From positions 248,001-312,000 of the forward strand of contig NZ_JAMJWE010000001.1 of NCBI RefSeq assembly GCF_023554105.1: a stretch of DNA of 64,000 nucleotides, written 5' to 3'. This stretch comes from Brucella sp. 21LCYQ03 (GTDB lineage Bacteria > Pseudomonadota > Alphaproteobacteria > Rhizobiales > Rhizobiaceae). The notes beneath the pieces were generated by a model that searched no databases, had not been told where the DNA came from, and worked only from the letters and a program-made list of their open reading frames with translations. Within the stretch, counting starts at the first letter, position 1; every line of letters begins with the position of its first letter. Positions 59,098 to 64,000 of this stretch are shown here, in pieces. The position numbers and the translations under genes are program-made.

Positions 59098-59598
59098 ATG
59101 TCAAAGATGAACAGGTTTGTGGGAATGCTTGTCGCGCCAATGTTGCTGCTCGGTGCTTCTGCTGCTGTATCGGCAGAAGAAGTTGGCAAGGTCGGTGTTG
59201 ACTGGCTCGGCAATGATATTGCGATTGATGCGGTTCAAGATCCGAAGGTGCAGGGCGTAACCTGCTATCTTGCATCGTTTTCGCGCGGGGTTATCGACCG
59301 TTTGCAGAAGGGCAACTGGTTTGAAAACCCGTCCAATGCATCGATTTCATGTGAGCAGTCCGGGCCCATTACCATTGGCGACATTAAGCTTGGTAAGGGT
59401 GGTGAGCGGGTCTTTGCGGAGCGCACCAGTTTGATCTGGAAGAAGCTGGTTATCACCCGCATCTATGATCAGAAAAACAATACGCTTCTTTATCTCGCCC
59501 ATGCGACACAGGTTCAGGATGGCTCGGCTAAAACATCACTGTCGACCGTTCCGCTCTTCAAAGGCGATGTAACCTGGGAAAAAGGAAAGCCGGAGTAA
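59098..59598 (+). CDS. creA: CreA family periplasmic protein
   Basis: A 166-residue protein of the CreA family, whose function is unknown. A signal peptide covers about 1-26 (ending AVSA). The mature part starts EEVGKVGVDWLGND and has DPKVQGVTCYL, then two cysteines (residues about 57 and 85) that could form a disulfide. GGAG precedes the ATG. Its TAA stop codon lies in the loop of the terminator hairpin that ends the transcript. Confidence 0.88.
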   Translation: MSKMNRFVGMLVAPMLLLGASAAVSAEEVGKVGVDWLGNDIAIDAVQDPKVQGVTCYLASFSRGVIDRLQKGNWFENPSNASISCEQSGPITIGDIKLGKGGERVFAERTSLIWKKLVITRIYDQKNNTLLYLAHATQVQDGSAKTSLSTVPLFKGDVTWEKGKPE

Positions 59599-59612
59599 TC
59601 TCCGGCTTTTTA
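59586..59612. terminator. Terminator overlapping the creA stop codon
   Basis: AAAGCCGGAG (59586-59595) pairs with CTCCGGCTTT (59600-59609) around TAAT, followed by T. The loop includes the creA stop codon. On the minus strand the same hairpin can end the uvrD transcript. Confidence 0.88.
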
Positions 59613-59623
59613 TCTTAAAGAAA

Positions 59624-62152
59624 CTATGCGCGCTGGACGAAACTATCGAGAACGCGTTTTTGTCCGGCCTTGTCGAAGTCGATGGTCAGCTTATTGCCAT
59701 CGATAGTCGAGATCGTTCCATTGCCAAATTTGATATGGAATACACGGTCACCGACAAAATAGGCAGATGGCTTATCCGTGGTTGATTTTGCAACCAGTTC
59801 GCCGTCAATCGTGCGCCCTTTTATCGAGCCACGACCTGCACCAAAACCGGAATCAGTTTCGCCATAGCCGACGCGTTCGACATTTGCACCGGAGCGCGAG
59901 CCCCAATTGTTACGCGTTGCATCCGAGCGGTTTTGTTGTGCGCGCTGCCAACCGGGCGTTGAATAAGAGTTTTCGAACGGGTCAGCCTTGTCGAAGCGCG
60001 ATTGTCCGTAACCGCTATTGCCATAGCCGCCGTAATTGCCTTCCATTTCCGCCACTTCGACATGCGTTTCTGGAAGCTCTTCCAGAAAACGTGAGGGAAT
60101 GGTCGACTGCCACATGCCATGGATACGGCGGTTGGAAACAAACCAGATATGCAGGTTCTTTTTCGCACGCGTCACGCCGACATAAGCGAGGCGGCGTTCT
60201 TCTTCGAGACCTGAACGACCACCTTCATCGAGTGCACGTTGATGCGGAAACAGGCCTTCTTCCCAGCCGGGCAGGAAGACGGTTTCAAACTCAAGCCCCT
60301 TAGCAGAATGGAGCGTCATAATGTTGACCGCATCCATATCGGTATTTTGCTCAGCATCCATGACGAGCGCGATGTGCTCAAGGAAGCTGCGCAGGCTCTC
60401 ATAGTCCTCCATGGAACGGATCAGTTCCTTAAGGTTTTCAAGGCGCCCCGGCGCTTCTGCTGACTTGTCGTTCTGCCACATGGAAGTGTAGCCCGACTCA
60501 TCCAGAATGGTTTCTGCGAGTTCTGTATGCGGGGTGTTGTCGAGAAGCGTTTGCCAGCGGCGGAAATTATTGACAACCTCGCGCAGCGCCGAACGTGGCT
60601 TTGGTTTCAGCTCTTCGGTTTCCACCAGATCACAAGCGGCTGCGAACATCGAAATGTCGCGCGCGCGTGCATAGTCGTGGATCAGGCGAATTGCCGCTTC
60701 ACCAAGGCCACGCTTTGGCGTGTTGATGATGCGCTCTAACGCCAGATCGTCTGCTGGCTGGGCAACGACACGCAAATAGGCCATGGCATCGCGGATTTCG
60801 AGGCGTTCATAGAAGCGTGGTCCGCCGATAACCCGATAGTTGAGGCCAAGCGTCACGAAGCGATCTTCAAACTCGCGCATCTGGAAGGATGCGCGCACGA
60901 GGATCGCCATGTTGTTGAGCATATGCCCTTGGCGCTGCGCCTGTTCGATTGCTTCGCCAACGGCACGGGCTTCTTCTTCCGAATCCCATGCAGCGTGGAT
61001 TTTGACTTTTGGATCGTCGGGATTCGGCGCTTCGGTGAAAAGTGTTTTCCCAAGACGACCTTCGTTGTGGGCAATCAGATGTGCTGCCGTGCCAAGAATA
61101 TGCGCTGTCGAGCGATAATTACGCTCAAGCTTGATAACAACCGCGCCCGGAAAATCCTTGTCGAAGCGGAGGATATTGTCCACTTCCGCACCGCGCCAGC
61201 CATAGATCGACTGATCGTCATCGCCCACACAGCACAAGTTAACTTTATTGTCGTTTACGCTTGATGAGGTCTGCCGACCATCAGATGGAACTGGAGCAGT
61301 GCTTTTTGATTGTGGCCTTTGAGCAAGCAGCCGCAGCCACATATATTGGGCCGTATTGGTGTCCTGATACTCGTCCACCAGAATGTAACGAAACTTCGCG
61401 TGATACTCGCGCAGAATGTCGGGATTGTTGCGGAAAATGCGGATTGGATGCAGCAGCAGATCGCCGAAGTCGCAGGCGTTCAACGTGCGCAGGCGCTCCT
61501 GATAAGCCTGATAAAGCTCGCGGCCCTTGCCGTTGCCAAACGAACGCGCATCACCTTCCGGAATATCCGCCGGACCAAAGCCCTTGTTTTTCCAACCATC
61601 AATCATGTTCGCAAAAGTGCGAGGCGGCCAGCGCTTGTCGTCGAGACCTTCAGCCTGAATAAGCTGCTTGATGAGACGGATCACGTCATCTGTATCAAGG
61701 ATGGTGAAATCAGACGTGAGGTGCACCAGTTCTGCATGTTTACGCAGCAGTTTCACGCCGATGGAGTGGAACGTGCCAAGCCATGGCATGCCTTCAACTG
61801 CACCACCAACCAGATGGCCGATACGCTCTTTCATTTCGCGTGCGGCCTTATTGGTAAAGGTCACAGCGAGAATCTGGCTTGGATAGGCGAGGCCGGTCGT
61901 TACAATATGTGCGATGCGGGTGGTGAGTACGCGGGTCTTGCCGGTGCCTGCACCTGCGAGAACCAGAACCGGGCCTTCAGTGGTCAAAACGGCTTGACGC
62001 TGCTCTGGGTTGAGGCCCTTTAAATAATCGGGTTCGCCACGCTGCTGGTTGCGTGCTGCCATGGCGCGTGCGGCAATTCCGCCTGACGCAGGTGTGCGGT
62101 CGGCAGGAGTTTCATTGCCGAAGAACGGCATATCATCGGGAAAATCAGACAT
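59624..62152 (-). CDS. uvrD: ATP-dependent DNA helicase UvrD/PcrA
   Basis: An 842-residue superfamily 1A helicase acting in nucleotide excision and mismatch repair. Walker A GAGTGKTRVL, motif II DEYQDTN, motif III GDDDQSIYGWRGA, motif IV/V regions and VGVTRAKKNLH (motif VI) are in order. A C-terminal Tudor-like domain (VGDRVFHIKFGNGTISTID) binds RNA polymerase in related proteins. A Ser/Asn/Gly-rich segment of about 80 residues (about 705-785) precedes it. ATG 62152 gives the usual N terminus MSDFPDDMPFF; the frame opens ten codons upstream. Confidence 0.95.
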   Translation of the reverse strand: MSDFPDDMPFFGNETPADRTPASGGIAARAMAARNQQRGEPDYLKGLNPEQRQAVLTTEGPVLVLAGAGTGKTRVLTTRIAHIVTTGLAYPSQILAVTFTNKAAREMKERIGHLVGGAVEGMPWLGTFHSIGVKLLRKHAELVHLTSDFTILDTDDVIRLIKQLIQAEGLDDKRWPPRTFANMIDGWKNKGFGPADIPEGDARSFGNGKGRELYQAYQERLRTLNACDFGDLLLHPIRIFRNNPDILREYHAKFRYILVDEYQDTNTAQYMWLRLLAQRPQSKSTAPVPSDGRQTSSSVNDNKVNLCCVGDDDQSIYGWRGAEVDNILRFDKDFPGAVVIKLERNYRSTAHILGTAAHLIAHNEGRLGKTLFTEAPNPDDPKVKIHAAWDSEEEARAVGEAIEQAQRQGHMLNNMAILVRASFQMREFEDRFVTLGLNYRVIGGPRFYERLEIRDAMAYLRVVAQPADDLALERIINTPKRGLGEAAIRLIHDYARARDISMFAAACDLVETEELKPKPRSALREVVNNFRRWQTLLDNTPHTELAETILDESGYTSMWQNDKSAEAPGRLENLKELIRSMEDYESLRSFLEHIALVMDAEQNTDMDAVNIMTLHSAKGLEFETVFLPGWEEGLFPHQRALDEGGRSGLEEERRLAYVGVTRAKKNLHIWFVSNRRIHGMWQSTIPSRFLEELPETHVEVAEMEGNYGGYGNSGYGQSRFDKADPFENSYSTPGWQRAQQNRSDATRNNWGSRSGANVERVGYGETDSGFGAGRGSIKGRTIDGELVAKSTTDKPSAYFVGDRVFHIKFGNGTISTIDGNKLTIDFDKAGQKRVLDSFVQRA

Positions 62153-62202
62153 TGCTACCGAATGTAGTGATTCGTTGATCAAAAACCAGCGAAAGCGTTA
62201 AA

Positions 62203-63279
62203 TTACTCAAGCTGTGAGATACGGCGGTCGGTGAAATTGAGCCGATGTGAAGCAAGTGCTTCGACAAGGCCGCGCATTTCCGGTTCGCGTTGCAGCAGCT
62301 CATCAAGCTCCGTCATCTGGTTCATGGCGATCAAACGTAGAATATCGTCGCGGATCGTTCCATCTTCCCGGCGCGGCAAATGCGCAACCGGCTGGATGAG
62401 TTCAAGCTTTGTGCCTTTGAGCCGCGCACGCAGGCTTTTTTCGTCTGCATCGGCAGTTTCAACAAAGGCGTAGAGGCCGACGCCTTTGGCCGGCAGTGAA
62501 TAAAGCGCGAGCGCTACGTCTTTCACACGCGGGTCTGACTTGAGAGCCGCCATAATAGCCGGGCCTTCATTGTCGATACGGTCGCCCGTACCTTCACCAT
62601 CGGACCAGCTGAAAATGCCGCGCGTGATGAAGTTATAAACCTTCTTGCCCGTAGCGAGCCAGATGCGTGACGGCAGCGAACGACGCGCCAGAATGCGCTT
62701 TTCGGTTGGTGTCATCAGATCGGGCGCAAAGGCACGTTTCTGCTTGATGAGGTGACGGAAATCTTCATAGGCGAGCAAACGATAAAATCCGCCACGACGG
62801 CGATGCACGCTTGCCAGCTGGAAATCGATTACCGCTGCTTCGCCTTCCGGCGTCATCAGCCAGTTTTGTGGCTTGGCCAAATCGTTGTGGGTAACGCCCA
62901 TGCGACGCATGTCACGCAGGATACGATGCGCGGTGCGATACCATTTAAGCTGTGCCGGACGCGCAAGATGCAGCGGTGTGCCTTCCGTCCATGAACGATA
63001 GAGGCCGTCTTTGTCTGTATAGAGAAGCTGTGGAACACCTTCGATGCCGCGCACGGTTTTCAGGCCGCGAATTTCGCGTCGCGCTAGAATCCATGCCAAA
63101 GGCTTCGACCACCACGGGGCTGCACTTACGACACGACGGATAATTCTTGTCTCGGGATCGCCCGCAAAATAGCCTGCGCGTGTTTCGGAAAAAACATCGC
63201 GTTTGAAAACTGCGGTCTCCACAAATTGCGGTATGCGGTCGCCTTGTGCGGGTACATCAATATTTGGGTTCTGAGCCAT
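62203..63279 (-). CDS. RIO/Kdo-kinase-like protein fused to Acs-type AMP-binding C-terminal domain
   Basis: A 358-residue protein of two parts. Residues 60-200 are kinase-like: THNDLAKPQN (130-139) fits the catalytic loop with D133 and N139, and VIDFQLA (150-156) fits the metal-binding aspartate D152. A glycine-rich loop is not evident, as in RIO and lipopolysaccharide kinases. Residues 225-345 read like the C-terminal domain of acetyl-CoA synthetase, from the GDRIDNEG hinge region to LPRREDGTIRDDILRLIA. The catalytic lysine of Acs (SGK) is replaced by T308 (DGT), so no adenylate-forming activity is expected. No signal peptide. Substrate and role are unknown. Confidence 0.7.
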   Translation of the reverse strand: MAQNPNIDVPAQGDRIPQFVETAVFKRDVFSETRAGYFAGDPETRIIRRVVSAAPWWSKPLAWILARREIRGLKTVRGIEGVPQLLYTDKDGLYRSWTEGTPLHLARPAQLKWYRTAHRILRDMRRMGVTHNDLAKPQNWLMTPEGEAAVIDFQLASVHRRRGGFYRLLAYEDFRHLIKQKRAFAPDLMTPTEKRILARRSLPSRIWLATGKKVYNFITRGIFSWSDGEGTGDRIDNEGPAIMAALKSDPRVKDVALALYSLPAKGVGLYAFVETADADEKSLRARLKGTKLELIQPVAHLPRREDGTIRDDILRLIAMNQMTELDELLQREPEMRGLVEALASHRLNFTDRRISQLE

Positions 63280-63410
63280 GCAGTTCCACTAGCCGCTTGC
63301 GCTCAATCAATCAAGTTTGATGGTGGCGTTCAACGGTTGCAATCATGTGAATGAGGGCGCAAAAGAACACAATAATTGTTTTGGGAATGGTTTTGGGGAG
63401 AAAGCGGATC

Positions 63411-63908
63411 ATGGCGCAAAGCGACGATATCAAGCAGATCATCCGGCAGGAACAGGCACTTATTTTCACAAGCTTTACGGAGAATGATGCGTTTTCACTC
63501 GGCCAGCGGCTACGCGATATTGCGGTGAAGCAGAAGCTGGCGGTTGCGATTGATATTTCGCTCTGGGATCGCCGTTTGTTTTTTGCAGCCACGGCTGGAA
63601 CAACCGCTGACAATACCGAATGGCTGCGGCGTAAGTTTAATGTCGTGCGTCGCTTCCACGCTTCGAGCTATCGCCTTGTTCTGGAACAAAACCGCGAAGA
63701 TAAAATGTTTGCCGAACATAAGGCGCTTGATATTGCCGATTATGCTTTGGCGGGTGGCGGATTTCCGATCCATGTCGCAGGTGCCGGTGTAATTGGAACG
63801 GCGATTGTTTCGGGTCTCCCGCAGCGTGAAGATCATAACCTTGTTGTGCGTGCCATTGCCGAACATTTGGGCCAGGATCCCGTCGCGCTGGCCTTAGTCG
63901 CAGCATAA
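63411..63908 (+). CDS. Heme-degrading domain protein (HbpS/GlcG-like, UPF0303)
   Basis: A 165-residue soluble protein of the HbpS/GlcG (Haem_degrading) superfamily, UPF0303 type. Typical features are LGQRLRDIAVKQKLAVAIDISL, FFAATAGTTADNTEWLRRK, and GGGFPIHVAGAGVIGTAIVSGLPQREDH. Related proteins bind heme or small cofactors; activity in this subgroup is not established. ATG 63411 follows GGGGAG; the frame opens 20 codons upstream but the extra part is not conserved-looking. The next gene starts 22 bases later on the same strand. Confidence 0.85.
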   Translation: MAQSDDIKQIIRQEQALIFTSFTENDAFSLGQRLRDIAVKQKLAVAIDISLWDRRLFFAATAGTTADNTEWLRRKFNVVRRFHASSYRLVLEQNREDKMFAEHKALDIADYALAGGGFPIHVAGAGVIGTAIVSGLPQREDHNLVVRAIAEHLGQDPVALALVAA

Positions 63909-63930
63909 TTTGAAATACGGAGAATAAACG

Positions 63931-64000
63931 ATGTCGCTTCAGAATGTGGTTGCCCTTCAGCGAAATGAAGAGGGCATCGCAGCCGCAGTTGCACTCCTCA
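63931..64000 (+). CDS. 5' end of a further gene, cut by the window edge
   Basis: The ATG at 63931 follows GGAGA with good spacing and opens a frame of 23 codons to the end of the window (beginning MSLQNVVALQRNEEGIAAAV). It is probably co-transcribed with the heme-degrading-domain gene. Too little is present for identification; an FAD-linked oxidase is a guess from the opening residues only. Confidence 0.6.
   Translation, partial: MSLQNVVALQRNEEGIAAAVALL

Overview
The window is a 64 kb piece of chromosome from an alphaproteobacterium of the order Rhizobiales, most probably family Brucellaceae (Brucella/Ochrobactrum group). This rests on the long-linker FtsZ, the order rsmH to ftsZ then lpxC, bamD, recN and ligA, a type A alphaproteobacterial RNase P RNA, betaine-lipid genes btaA/btaB, and protein sequences that look typical of that family. 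No insertion sequence, prophage, CRISPR array, tRNA or rRNA was seen. Identifications come from reading the proteins and motifs by eye; no database was searched.

Region by region. 0-10 kb: metabolic and envelope genes. These are a DUF475/TerC-like membrane protein, DUF2165, nicotinamidase (pncA), a short PhnA/YjdM-like protein, a two-component Rieske oxygenase of the glycine-betaine demethylase type (gbcA/gbcB), D-lyxose isomerase, UDP-glucose 6-dehydrogenase, a lipid-A-synthase N-terminal-like membrane protein coupled to a GT2 glycosyltransferase, and a lysophospholipase-like hydrolase. 10-16 kb: a candidate small RNA, ettA, an unlisted 56-codon gene in an AT-rich pocket, trans-aconitate methyltransferase, DUF2293, and an ArsR-methyltransferase fusion regulator (SahR-like) overlapping metF. 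16-26 kb: transport and cell-wall turnover. It holds an AEC transporter, an MltB-type transglycosylase, a GH25 muramidase lipoprotein, an AT-rich secreted protein with a G8 tract, btaA/btaB, two small lipoproteins, a TerB-DnaJ protein coupled to an AmiD-type amidase, and an SLT transglycosylase. RNase P RNA (rnpB) and mntH with a candidate Mur box follow.

28-47.9 kb is the division and cell-wall (dcw) cluster: rsmH-ftsL-ftsI-murE-murF-mraY-murD-ftsW-murG-murC-murB, a terminator, ddl-ftsQ-ftsA-ftsZ, a terminator, then lpxC. Most junctions overlap by 1-4 bases. No mraZ is found in front of rsmH. 48-53.7 kb: bamD, recN, ligA and a DUF2461 gene. 53.8-64 kb: azlC/azlD, then on the minus strand a SCO1-prmA-pepP run, a hexapeptide acyltransferase, creA, uvrD/pcrA, and an unusual kinase-like protein fused to what looks like a degenerate acetyl-CoA-synthetase C-terminal domain. 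A heme-degrading-domain protein and the first 23 codons of a further gene end the window.

Most of the window is conserved core genome. The best candidates for something undescribed are the kinase/Acs-C fusion (62203-63279), the possible phase-variable secreted protein (19536-20069), the 56-residue and 28-residue small proteins, the structured intergenic RNA before ettA, the 125-bp imperfect palindrome before ugd, and the 16-bp perfect hairpin after the DUF2461 gene.
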